From Hymenobacter amundsenii (GTDB lineage Bacteria > Bacteroidota > Bacteroidia > Cytophagales > Hymenobacteraceae), in contig NZ_NIRR01000001.1 in the NCBI RefSeq assembly GCF_002204745.1, positions 1-64,000 of the forward strand: DNA of 64,000 nucleotides, written 5' to 3'. Below the pieces are notes generated by a model. The model worked only from the letters and a program-made list of their open reading frames with translations. It did no database searches and had not been told where the DNA came from. The position numbers were made by a program, and so were the translations under genes. How positions within the stretch are numbered: position 1 is the stretch's first letter; every line of letters begins with the position of its first letter. Below, piece by piece: positions 55,446 to 64,000 of this stretch.

Positions 55446-55494
55446 GAACTTCATTCAGCGCCTCAAGCCACATGCTTTGAATGAAGTTCTTTCT
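55446..55494 (+). terminator. Likely terminator of the HscA-like gene
   Basis: A 12-base perfect stem (gaacttcattca/tgaatgaagttc) with a 21-base loop, followed by tttctt, starts 8 bases after the stop codon. It ends 15 bases before the anmK ATG, so anmK may be reached by read-through. Confidence 0.65.
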
Positions 55495-55508
55495 TAATCC
55501 TTCACCGA

Positions 55509-56708
55509 ATGCAACGCCTAGCCCAGCTCGCCCAGCAACCCAGCCGCCGAATTATCGGCTTGATGTCGGGCACCTCACTCGATGGGCTCGATGTAGCCCT
55601 GTGCCATTTGCACGGGCATGGGCTGGCAACGCGGCTGGAACTAGAGCACTTCGCTACGGTGCCCTATGATGAAGAAACGCGGCGGCGCATCCGGCAGGTG
55701 TTCGCCCGCGAGCAGGTAAGCCTAGAGTACCTGACGCTGCTGCATGCCTGGCTGGGCCGTTTTCATGCCGAGTTGGTACTTGGCTGCCTGCGGGAGTGGC
55801 AGGTAGCGCCCGCCGAGGTAGATCTGCTGGCCAGCCACGGCCAAACGGTGTACCATGCCCCGGCCCATCAGCACCAGCACCCCGATTTTCCGGGTCTGAA
55901 CGCCACGCTGCAACTCGGCGACGCCGACCATATGGCCGTGGGGACCGGTATCATCACGCTCAGCGACTTCCGGCAGAAGCACATTGCCGCGGGCGGCGAA
56001 GGGGCACCATTAGCGGCATACGGCGACTACCTGCTGCTAGGCAGCTCCACCGAAGAGCGCCTGCTACTCAACCTAGGCGGCATTGCCAACTTCACCTACC
56101 TACCCCGCACCGGCCCGGATGCCACCGCTGCATTCAGCACCGATACGGGCCCTGGCAACACCCTACTCGACGCGGTAGTACGCCAGCACTTTTTCCACTT
56201 AGCTTACGACGAGGATGGCCTTCTGGCGGCGGCGGGCGCGGTTCATGCAGGATTGTTGGCCGAACTACTGGCGCACCCGTTCTTTGGGGCTCCGCTGCCT
56301 CGCACAACTGGGCCTGAGTTATTCGGCACGGTATACCTGCAGGCAGCCCAGGCCCATACTGGCACTACCCAGCTCTCCGTTGAGGACTTGCTGGCCACGC
56401 TGGTGGAGCTAAGTGCGGCGGGTGTCGCGCAGGCTGCCCGGCAAGCCTTGGGCGAACAACCCGCTTTGGCCGTGTACCTGAGTGGGGGCGGAGCCCACAA
56501 CCCAGCGCTACGGGCGGCCCTGCAACGCCATCTGCCCGCCTGCTGTTTCGCCACTACCGCCGACCTCGGCGTGCTACCCGATGCCAAGGAAGCCATTCTC
56601 TTCGCCCTGCTCGCCAATGAAGCGGTGGCCGGCCAACCCATTAGTATTGGCACGGGCCGGCAGTGCGTTCCGGCCGTACGCATGGGCAAAATATCGTTGC
56701 CAGATTAG
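55509..56708 (+). CDS. anmK: Anhydro-N-acetylmuramic acid kinase
   Basis: A 399-residue sugar kinase that phosphorylates and opens 1,6-anhydro-MurNAc during peptidoglycan recycling. Motifs: IIGLMSGTSLDGLDVALC (phosphate-binding), ASHGQTVYH, LNLGGIANFTYLP, DTGPGNTLLDAVV and YLSGGGAHNPALR. It is slightly longer than usual through its N-terminus (QRLAQLAQQPSR), but the ATG at 55509 is the only convenient start. It follows the chaperone gene by 70 bases and converges with a small exported protein. Confidence 0.95.
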   Translation: MQRLAQLAQQPSRRIIGLMSGTSLDGLDVALCHLHGHGLATRLELEHFATVPYDEETRRRIRQVFAREQVSLEYLTLLHAWLGRFHAELVLGCLREWQVAPAEVDLLASHGQTVYHAPAHQHQHPDFPGLNATLQLGDADHMAVGTGIITLSDFRQKHIAAGGEGAPLAAYGDYLLLGSSTEERLLLNLGGIANFTYLPRTGPDATAAFSTDTGPGNTLLDAVVRQHFFHLAYDEDGLLAAAGAVHAGLLAELLAHPFFGAPLPRTTGPELFGTVYLQAAQAHTGTTQLSVEDLLATLVELSAAGVAQAARQALGEQPALAVYLSGGGAHNPALRAALQRHLPACCFATTADLGVLPDAKEAILFALLANEAVAGQPISIGTGRQCVPAVRMGKISLPD

Positions 56709-56744
56709 CATTAACTGCGTGAACAGCCTCGTGCTTGCGAGCAT

Positions 56745-57227
56745 TCAATGAGCCAGCTTTACCAGACGGAAGCTTTGGATCTGGCGAGCCGTGGAGTCGC
56801 GGAACGTGACGTCGAGTTGGATGTGGGGGCGCGGTTGCAGCGTGTCGGCGCGGTAGGTGAAGGCGACGAAGGGCTCGGGGGTAGCGGCGTCGCGCAGGCG
56901 GTAACCCAGCTTGTAGAGGTCAAGAACGGGGCCGTACTCGCGGGCGGGCACAGCCAGAAGCTGGGCGGCCTGCCGGAACTGTTTTTCCGATTGCTGCTGC
57001 CGGGCGGTAGGCGTCAGGTAGCGGTAAGCCTCTTTCCATTTATGATGGATTATGGCCAGCAGAAATCGCCGCGCCACCTGCACCTGCGAAATTCCGTTCG
57101 GCTTAGCGGCCGGGCTCGGTAAGGCTAGCAAGAGTACGAGCATCAGGCTCAATGTCCACTTAGGGTTGCTCCTCTCCCACCAAATTGGTCGCCCGCGCCG
57201 GCTGCCGTTACCGCAAGCCAACCTCAT
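56745..57227 (-). CDS. Small exported protein of unknown function
   Basis: A 160-residue protein. The ATG at 57227 overlaps the stop of the DivIC gene in an ATGA arrangement, which argues for translational coupling and for this start. A hydrophobic segment (about 27-40, SLMLVLLLALPSPAA) can act as signal sequence. The mature part (VARRFLLAIIHHKWKEAYRY, REYGPVLDLYKLGYRLRD) looks like a small helical/beta domain (NTF2-like), but I do not recognise it. An alternative ATG at 57143 would shorten it. Confidence 0.75.
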   Translation of the reverse strand: MRLACGNGSRRGRPIWWERSNPKWTLSLMLVLLLALPSPAAKPNGISQVQVARRFLLAIIHHKWKEAYRYLTPTARQQQSEKQFRQAAQLLAVPAREYGPVLDLYKLGYRLRDAATPEPFVAFTYRADTLQPRPHIQLDVTFRDSTARQIQSFRLVKLAH

Positions 57228-57538
57228 TCCTGCTCCTGCGGAACGAGCACGAACACGTCTTCACCCGGCCGCTTCATGATGTACTTCTCGCGGGCAAACT
57301 TTTCCAGCAGCTCGGGACTACTGAGCAGTTCGGCCCGGTCTTTCTTCACCTTATCAATTTCGCGCAGGTAGTAGCCCTTATCGGTTTCCAGCTCCTGCCA
57401 CTTGGCATACATATCGTACTGCCGCAGCACGTCGTTGGCGTCGAACACGAACATCCAACCCAGAAACGCCAGGCTTACTAAAAAGTAGAAGCTCCGCAAA
57501 AAACGCGGTACCCGTTCAAACAACTCCGCTATCCGCAT
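57224..57538 (-). CDS. FtsB/DivIC-family septum formation protein
   Basis: A 104-residue bitopic protein. A short cytoplasmic N-terminus (RIAELFERVPRFLR) is followed by one membrane helix (about 17-33, FYFLVSLAFLGWMFVFD) and a periplasmic coiled coil (YAKWQELETDKGYYLREIDK), ending with EKFAREKYIMKRPGEDVFVL, typical of DivIC/FtsB. It acts in the divisome with FtsL and FtsQ. It lies downstream of eno on the same strand, a common pairing in bacteria, but separated from it by a terminator-like hairpin. Confidence 0.92.
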   Translation of the reverse strand: MRIAELFERVPRFLRSFYFLVSLAFLGWMFVFDANDVLRQYDMYAKWQELETDKGYYLREIDKVKKDRAELLSSPELLEKFAREKYIMKRPGEDVFVLVPQEQE

Positions 57539-57672
57539 AATAAGGCTACTGACTTCCGCTGTATTAGTTATGGTTCCGCTGTTTTCAACGATAACCTAAC
57601 AAATATCCATTATTACGAGCAATTGCGTGGTCACCCCTACCAACCTTTTTCTCTTGTGTACGCCTTGAAACC

Positions 57673-57705
57673 AAAACGGTACCACCCTTTGGGGCAGTAC
57701 CGTTT
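57673..57705 (-). terminator. Hairpin terminator downstream of eno
   Basis: A nine-base stem (aaacggtac/gtaccgttt) encloses a loop that itself pairs in part (tgccccaaagggtg) and is followed by ttggttt on the minus strand, 55 bases after the eno stop. Confidence 0.75.
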
Positions 57706-57760
57706 GCTAGCCGAATATAAAATCAGCGAAATCCAGGCTTAATCACCTGAAGTCAGTAGT

Positions 57761-59128
<1,368 letters not shown>

Positions 59129-59234
59129 TTACTCTCTGTCCTTACTTATTTGCTGCTAGGGGCGGGCATCTAGACTCAGGGTAGAAGAGAAATCCTGGCC
59201 GCTGCTCAGGTGAGAACCCCAATACTTAGTCCAC

Positions 59235-59266
59235 AAAAAAAGGCCCGCCAGATGGCGGGCCTTCTT
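59235..59266 (-). terminator. Terminator of the ribosomal/rpoA operon
   Basis: The minus strand forms aaggcccgcca-tc-tggcgggcctt followed by seven T. It is 36 bases after the rplQ stop and thus closes the map-to-rplQ run. Confidence 0.9.
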
Positions 59267-59301
59267 CCAATTATTAAGTAAGCCGGGCTTACGAAACCAA
59301 T

Positions 59302-59907
59302 TTACTCAGCGGTTTTCTCCTCGCGGGTCTCACCGTCTTTCAAAGTTTCGGAATCTGTATCCTCGGGAGCCGAAACTTCCGTGGTAGCAGCTTTGGCTTT
59401 CTTGGCAGGCTTAGCTTCGGCCACTACTTCAGCCGTCGAATCACCTTCACCAGCCGTTTCTTCGGTGGTTTTCTTGCCACCGCTGCGGCGCGAACGACGG
59501 GTGGTAGCCTTGGCTTCACCAGCATTCTTAGCTTCCAGCAGGGTGTCGTTGAAGTCCACCAGCTCAATGATGCACATCTCGGCGTTGTCACCCAGACGGT
59601 TCTGGCTCAGTTTGATGATGCGGGTGTAACCACCTGGACGGCCGGCAATTTTGGCTGCAACATTATCAAACAGTTCCTTGAGCACCTCTTTCTGGCCCAG
59701 GCTCGAGAAAACGAGGCGGCGTGAGTGCGTCGTGTCGCTCTTAGCTTTAGTGAGCAACGGCTCTACGTACTGGCGCAAAGCCTTGGCTTTGGCTACCGTA
59801 GTAGTGATGCGCTTATGCAGGATAAGCGAATTGGCCATGTTGGCAAGCATCGCTTGGCGGTGCGAAGCCGTGCGGCCGAGGTGGTTGAAAGATTTACCGT
59901 GACGCAT
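59302..59907 (-). CDS. rplQ: 50S ribosomal protein L17 with long C-terminal extension
   Basis: 201 residues, whereas typical L17 has about 120-130. The N-terminal part is canonical ([52 protein letters not shown]). The C-terminal about 70 residues after [10 protein letters not shown] form a charged low-complexity tail rich in Ala, Glu, Lys and Thr ([16 protein letters not shown]). Such tails occur in Bacteroidota L17; their role is unknown. It is the last gene of the operon, 210 bases after rpoA. Confidence 0.97.
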   Translation of the reverse strand: MRHGKSFNHLGRTASHRQAMLANMANSLILHKRITTTVAKAKALRQYVEPLLTKAKSDTTHSRRLVFSSLGQKEVLKELFDNVAAKIAGRPGGYTRIIKLSQNRLGDNAEMCIIELVDFNDTLLEAKNAGEAKATTRRSRRSGGKKTTEETAGEGDSTAEVVAEAKPAKKAKAATTEVSAPEDTDSETLKDGETREEKTAE

Positions 59908-60117
59908 AAAAAGGAGAAAAAGGTATGCTTGCGGACAACGACCACGGCGGAAGGTGCCTTTCGGCTACCATCTCATTAGAACCGCTGCCCCTGGGGCACA
60001 CTATGAGAAATGTGAAAAAGTCTGCAAATGTACGGAATAGTCAGACATGAAAAATGTGCTAACGTGGAATATGCCATAGCATACCTCGCACATTGAGCAC
60101 ATTTTCACGTAATTCGG

Positions 60118-61107
60118 CTATTCCTCTTCGAGCTTGTACTTGCTCAGGTCCATCCCGAAGGTCAGACCTTTTTCCTCCACGAGGTTTTCCAGCTCCGTCA
60201 ACGACTTCTTACCGAAGTTGCGGAACTTCATCATGTCGGCCATGTCGAGCTGTACCAAGTCGCCAAGGCTCTTGATGTCGGCGGCCTTGAGGCAGTTGTA
60301 AGCGCGCACGCTCAGATCCATATCCGCCAGTGGCGTCTTCAGGACTTTCCGCATGTGCAACGTCTCCTCGTCCACCGTCTCTTCTTCTTCGGCTTTTACC
60401 GTTTCGAAGGTCATGGTGCTGTCAGAGAACAGCATGAAGTGCTGGATGAGGATGTTGGCGGCACCTTTCAGCGCCTCCTCCGGATGGATCGAACCATCAG
60501 TATGAATCTCAATCAGCAGCTTCTCGTAGTCCGTCTTCTGCTCTACGCGCGTATTCTCGATGCTGTACTTCACGTTCTTAATAGGCGTGAAGATGGCGTC
60601 GATAGCAATCTGTCCGAATACCTGATCGAGGGGCTTGTTCTCCTCGGCTGGCACGTAGCCCCGACCCTTCTGGATCGTGAATTCGAACTCCAACTCCGTA
60701 CCTGGATCGACGTGGCAAATCACCAGATCGGTGTTAAGCACTTCGAAGCCGTTGGTGAAGTTGTTGATGTCGCCGGCCGCAAAAGTTTCCTGACCCTTGA
60801 TACGGACCGTGATTTTGTCCTCAATAGCATCACTCACCTTACGGAAGCGCACTTGCTTCAGGTTAAGGATGATTTCGGACATATCCTCAATCACGCCCTC
60901 GATGGTCATGAACTCGTGCAGGACGCTATTGGTGCGCACCGAAGTGATGGCGTAGCCCTCGAGCGACGACAGCAGGATGCGGCGCAAAGCGTTGCCGATC
61001 GTGACGCCGTAGCCTTTCTCCAGCGGCTTGAATTCAAACGTACCGTAGAAGTCGTCGGATTTCTCCATCACTACCTTCTCCGGCATTTGAAAAGCTAAGA
61101 TTGACAT
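60118..61107 (-). CDS. rpoA: RNA polymerase alpha subunit
   Basis: 329 residues. The N-terminal assembly domain carries [20 protein letters not shown] and [15 protein letters not shown], and the C-terminal DNA-binding domain carries [20 protein letters not shown] and [20 protein letters not shown]. It dimerises to start assembly of RNA polymerase. Part of the map-infA-rpmJ-rpsM-rpsK-rpsD-rpoA-rplQ run. Length and motifs are normal. Confidence 0.99.
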   Translation of the reverse strand: MSILAFQMPEKVVMEKSDDFYGTFEFKPLEKGYGVTIGNALRRILLSSLEGYAITSVRTNSVLHEFMTIEGVIEDMSEIILNLKQVRFRKVSDAIEDKITVRIKGQETFAAGDINNFTNGFEVLNTDLVICHVDPGTELEFEFTIQKGRGYVPAEENKPLDQVFGQIAIDAIFTPIKNVKYSIENTRVEQKTDYEKLLIEIHTDGSIHPEEALKGAANILIQHFMLFSDSTMTFETVKAEEEETVDEETLHMRKVLKTPLADMDLSVRAYNCLKAADIKSLGDLVQLDMADMMKFRNFGKKSLTELENLVEEKGLTFGMDLSKYKLEEE

Positions 61108-61251
61108 AAGTGGGGCGGTTTGTTAGATATGAGTAAAAGGTACCAGGTAATAAGACGCTTCCTTGAGGTCCTACTGCCTAATACCCATTACCTGAATTCA
61201 TTAAAAAGCAGCGAAGCAATGGCGCGGCCCGGGCGTCCGGGCCGCTACCAA

Positions 61252-61857
61252 TTACTTCGAGTACAGTTCGACGATGAGCTGCTCCGTGATATTCTCCGGA
61301 ATCAGCTCCCGCGAAGGGGCGCTGATGAATTTGCCCACCATGTCTTTGCCTTCCCACTCCAGCCACGAGAAAGCACGCGCATTGCGGGCGCTTAGGCTCG
61401 TAGTAATAGTTTCCAGCGACTTCGACTTCTCACGAACGGCCACGATATCGCCGGCGCGGAGCTTGTACGAAGCGATGTTTACAATCTCACCGTTCACCGT
61501 GATGTGCTTGTGCAACACCAACTGACGGGCGGCACGACGCGTAGGAGCAATGCCCAAACGGTACACCGTGTTATCGAGACGCGATTCGAGCAAAGCCAGC
61601 AAGTTGTCGCCGGTGATACCAGGCAACGCAGCAGCCTTGTGGAACAGGTTCTCGAATTGCTTTTCGAGGATGCCGTACATGTACTTCACTTTCTGCTTTT
61701 CCATCAGCTGGACAGCGTACTCGCTCTGCTTCTTACGACGGCCACGGCCGTGCTGGCCGGGAGGGTATGCTTTCTTGGTGAGTGCCTTGCTCGGGCCGAA
61801 AATCGGCTCATTGAAGCGACGGGCAATCTTGGTTTTAGGACCAGTATAACGTGCCAT
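61252..61857 (-). CDS. rpsD: 30S ribosomal protein S4
   Basis: 201 residues. [15 protein letters not shown] opens the protein, and the S4 RNA-binding domain includes [20 protein letters not shown] and [20 protein letters not shown]. It lacks the Cys zinc site in the N-terminal part. It nucleates 30S assembly and in some bacteria represses its own operon. It lies 99 bases after rpsK, across a poly-T/poly-A palindrome, and 144 bases before rpoA. Confidence 0.99.
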   Translation of the reverse strand: MARYTGPKTKIARRFNEPIFGPSKALTKKAYPPGQHGRGRRKKQSEYAVQLMEKQKVKYMYGILEKQFENLFHKAAALPGITGDNLLALLESRLDNTVYRLGIAPTRRAARQLVLHKHITVNGEIVNIASYKLRAGDIVAVREKSKSLETITTSLSARNARAFSWLEWEGKDMVGKFISAPSRELIPENITEQLIVELYSK

Positions 61858-61902
61858 TGCGGGGTTGTTGGGAGTTGAAGGGGTGAACTGCTGGTCTGGC
61901 CC

Positions 61903-61930
61903 GAAGCGTTTTTTTTGTAAAAAAAACTTC
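61903..61930. repeat. Palindrome of T8 and A8 between rpsK and rpsD
   Basis: gaagcg, eight T, gt, eight A and cttc form a near-perfect AU-only hairpin on either strand. It lacks a GC clamp, so it is a weak terminator at most; it may also be a slippage-prone site. Confidence 0.6.
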
Positions 61931-61956
61931 AGGCTGAACCGGCCGCGCTCAGTTAA

Positions 61957-62349
61957 TTAAACGCGACGACGTTTGGGCGGACGGCAGCCGTTATGGGGCA
62001 GCGGCGTCACGTCCTTGATGGTCGTTACTTCAATCCCCACATTACCCAGCGTCCGGATGGCTGACTCACGGCCAGCACCTGGGCCCTTTACGAATACTTC
62101 AGCCTTGCGCATACCCAGGTCGTGGGCTACTTTGCCAGCATCGGTCATCGCCATCTGGGCAGCGTAAGGGGTGTTCTTCTTCGAGCCCCGGAATCCCATT
62201 TTACCAGCAGATGCCCAAGAAATTACTTGGCCATTGTTGTTGGTGATGGAAATGATGATGTTGTTGAAGGAGGCTTTGATGTGTACCTGGCCTACGGGTT
62301 CAACAACGACAACGCGCTTCTTGGCTTTGTCTTTTCTTTTTTGTGCCAT
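61957..62349 (-). CDS. rpsK: 30S ribosomal protein S11
   Basis: 130 residues. Canonical blocks: [54 protein letters not shown] and the C-terminal [18 protein letters not shown]. It forms part of the platform of the small subunit. It follows rpsM by 124 bases. Confidence 0.99.
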   Translation of the reverse strand: MAQKRKDKAKKRVVVVEPVGQVHIKASFNNIIISITNNNGQVISWASAGKMGFRGSKKNTPYAAQMAMTDAGKVAHDLGMRKAEVFVKGPGAGRESAIRTLGNVGIEVTTIKDVTPLPHNGCRPPKRRRV

Positions 62350-62473
62350 TTGGTTATCGCAAAAATGAAACGAAAGTTGTTAGGTTGAATTATGAAGGTA
62401 GGCAGCCAAGCAACAGGTGCTAGTCAGCTTGATTCACGCTTTGCAGCTATTAACTCAACCTGATTTTCGTTAA

Positions 62474-62851
62474 TTACTTAGTGGCTTTTTTCTTACCGGC
62501 AACGGTCTTACGCTTGCCCTTACGGGTACGCGAGTTGTTCTTGGTGCGCTGACCACGAACGGGGAGACCTTTACGGTGACGCAGACCTCGGTAGCAACCG
62601 ATGTCCATGAGACGTTTGATGTTAAGCTGCACTTCGGAGCGCAGCACACCTTCGGTCTTGTATTCGGCCGCAATTACGCTCCGAATTTCGCCGGCTTCCT
62701 CTTCTGTCCAGTCCTTCACTTTCTTATTCAGGTCAACACCTGCTTTCGAAAGAATTTGCTGGGCCGAAGCGCGACCGATGCCGAAAATGTACGTCAGCGA
62801 TATTTCGCCGCGTTTGTTATCTGGGATGTCTACCCCTGCAATACGAGCCAT
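62474..62851 (-). CDS. rpsM: 30S ribosomal protein S13
   Basis: 125 residues. [20 protein letters not shown] opens the protein, and [20 protein letters not shown] and [13 protein letters not shown] follow near the C-terminus. It contacts P-site tRNA in the head of the small subunit. It follows rpmJ by 122 bases. Confidence 0.99.
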   Translation of the reverse strand: MARIAGVDIPDNKRGEISLTYIFGIGRASAQQILSKAGVDLNKKVKDWTEEEAGEIRSVIAAEYKTEGVLRSEVQLNIKRLMDIGCYRGLRHRKGLPVRGQRTKNNSRTRKGKRKTVAGKKKATK

Positions 62852-62973
62852 GTGGTGAGTTTGGGTTGTTGGCGAGTTAGGGTCTTGGGGCTTGGCCTAG
62901 CTTCATGCTCAGTCAGAGGACGGTCAGAACCTAAACCAAGTTCCGGTGTCCCGAAGACCCCAATTTCCAATAA

Positions 62974-63090
62974 TTACCCCTGACGCTGCTTATAGCGAGG
63001 GTTCTTTTTGTTGATGACGTAGAGTTTGCCTTTGCGACGGATGATTTTGCAATCGGCGCTACGCTTCTTGACGGACGTTTTTACTTTCAT
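62974..63090 (-). CDS. rpmJ: 50S ribosomal protein L36
   Basis: Thirty-eight codons starting [20 protein letters not shown] and ending NPRYKQRQG. One Cys remains of the four zinc ligands (C-type sites mostly lost), as in the zinc-free L36 form. Its position between infA and rpsM is conserved in bacteria. It is very short, so it was found by direct reading. Confidence 0.96.
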   Translation of the reverse strand: MKVKTSVKKRSADCKIIRRKGKLYVINKKNPRYKQRQG

Positions 63091-63205
63091 GATGTGAAGG
63101 TCTTAGAACTTGGGAACTTAGGGTCTTAGTGGGGAGTCGAAGTCTGAATAGAAATTGGTACCTAAACGGTAACCAAATGCTGAGACCCCAAGCTCCTAAG
63201 ACCCA

Positions 63206-63424
63206 CTACTTGTAACGGTACACAATCCGTCCCTTCGACAAATCGTAAGGAGACATTTCGAGTTTTACCTTATCTCCCGGCAGAATTTTGATGTAGTGCA
63301 TCCGCATTTTACCCGAAATATGGGCAATCAATTGGTGACCGTTTTCCAGCTCCACGCGGAACATGGCGTTGGATAAGGCTTCCAGGATGGTACCGTCCTG
63401 CTCAATGGAAGTTTGTTTGGCCAT
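63206..63424 (-). CDS. infA: Translation initiation factor IF-1
   Basis: 72 residues of one OB fold: [40 protein letters not shown] and LSPYDL-type [16 protein letters not shown]. It binds the A site during initiation. It lies 4 bases after map, so the two are probably translated as a pair. Confidence 0.98.
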   Translation of the reverse strand: MAKQTSIEQDGTILEALSNAMFRVELENGHQLIAHISGKMRMHYIKILPGDKVKLEMSPYDLSKGRIVYRYK

Positions 63425-63428
63425 AAGG

Positions 63429-64000
63429 CTACTGTAAGGCTTTTTCTATGTAATCAAAGGAGGTAAGAATTTCCGCCTTGTCTTTACGAACAACAATAGT
63501 GTGCTCAAAGTGCGCGGAAGGTTTGCGGTCCTTGGTTCGGATAGTCCAACCATCCTTCTCCTGAATCACACTCTTCGTTCCCAAATTCACCATTGGCTCG
63601 ATGGCCAGCGTGAGTCCGGTTTGCAACTTCAGGCCCGATCCACGCTTACCGTAGTTCGGAACTTCAGGCCGCTCGTGCAGCTTCTGGCCGATACCATGGC
63701 CAACCAACTCCCGGACAACCCCGTATCCTTGCTTCTCAACATGGTTCTGGATTGCGTAGCTTACATCGCCCATTCGGTTGCCCGCTACCGCCTGCTCGAT
63801 GCCGAGATAAAGCGACTTTTTGGTTTCTGCCAGCAACTGAAGTACCTCTGGTGCCACTTCCCCTATTGGGTAAGTATAAGCACTGTCGGCATGGTAGCCA
63901 TTAAGCATCACCCCACAGTCAACCGAAACGATGTCGCCGCTTTCCAGGGCGTAATCACTCGGAAAACCATGCACCACAACTGAATTAAGTGAGATGCAGA
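63429..64000 (-). CDS. map: Methionine aminopeptidase type I, N-terminus outside the window
   Basis: About 190 C-terminal residues are visible; in-frame coding continues to the right edge with [14 protein letters not shown] before VVVHG. Metal ligands and motifs: [47 protein letters not shown] and the final Glu in [10 protein letters not shown]. It removes the starter Met cotranslationally. The apparent GTG start at 63977 is inside the conserved region, so the gene is cut by the window end. Confidence 0.97.
   Translation of the reverse strand, partial: CISLNSVVVHGFPSDYALESGDIVSVDCGVMLNGYHADSAYTYPIGEVAPEVLQLLAETKKSLYLGIEQAVAGNRMGDVSYAIQNHVEKQGYGVVRELVGHGIGQKLHERPEVPNYGKRGSGLKLQTGLTLAIEPMVNLGTKSVIQEKDGWTIRTKDRKPSAHFEHTIVVRKDKAEILTSFDYIEKALQ

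Overview
The window comes from a GC-rich member of the Bacteroidota, most probably a Hymenobacter-type member of the Cytophagales; the genus is inferred. Two large secreted proteins end in type IX secretion sorting domains (alpha-amylase 41690-44056, DUF4331 protein 50819-52921). The TonB-dependent receptor carries an N-terminal carboxypeptidase-like domain. Exact TAnnTTTG -7 boxes of the Bacteroidota primary sigma factor precede several genes, and starts lack obvious Shine-Dalgarno sequences. The essential genes form the usual map-infA-rpmJ-rpsM-rpsK-rpsD-rpoA-rplQ block, with eno and a FtsB/DivIC protein nearby. No tRNA, rRNA, CRISPR array or prophage was seen.

Layout. 1-99: right end of an IS3-family element. 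327-5331: secreted M28 peptidase, VWA lipoprotein, FUSC-type membrane protein. 5509-8608: a PAS histidine kinase broken by two single-base deletions, then a single-domain response regulator. 8742-15712: bestrophin-type channel, membrane-anchored MutS-like ATPase, RidA-family protein, periplasmic TonB_C protein, DisA_N-type nucleotide cyclase-like protein, DUF4442 hotdog protein. 15822-19089: exported PPC-domain protein, then an ECF sigma factor / membrane anti-sigma candidate / exported adhesin-like protein unit. 19296-27194: lipoprotein, ALDH7-type dehydrogenase, DegP protease, beta-barrel protein, M20 amidohydrolase, deoC coupled to a SPOR lipoprotein. 27443-33624: secA, then glf and a glycosyltransferase. 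33836-40469: acetyltransferase, exported protein, orphan ABC ATPase, dapF, divergent RlmI-like methyltransferase, Ppx/GppA phosphatase, Ldh-family oxidoreductase. 40560-45118: two L,D-transpeptidase-like paralogs on either side of the secreted amylase. 45339-52921: a one-strand locus of DUF4331 protein, TPR protein, HupE/UreJ permease, small Cys/His periplasmic protein, TonB receptor and a 69-residue ORF ending at a strong terminator. 53576-64000: HscA-like chaperone and anmK on the plus strand; on the minus strand a small exported protein, a FtsB/DivIC protein, eno and the ribosomal/RNA polymerase block.

The best candidate for an undescribed system is the 45.3-52.9 kb locus. It has one component for each layer: a T9SS surface protein, a TonB outer-membrane receptor, a periplasmic Cys/His protein and an inner-membrane HupE-type permease. 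I propose capture and import of a metal or similar small ligand; the substrate is unknown. Secondary leads are the DisA_N protein with an altered RHR motif, the membrane-anchored MutS-like ATPase with repeat-like DNA inserted in frame in its core, and the dapF/methyltransferase intergenic region, which is almost entirely a palindrome with a -7 box beside each start codon.

The window also carries dispersed palindromes: four copies of a roughly 100-bp element (129-217, 8618-8724, 15074-15174, 25791-25897), a GC-rich family (37150-37306, 39294-39380) and a related perfect-armed palindrome at 1866-1937. All lie between genes, as expected of non-autonomous mobile repeats.
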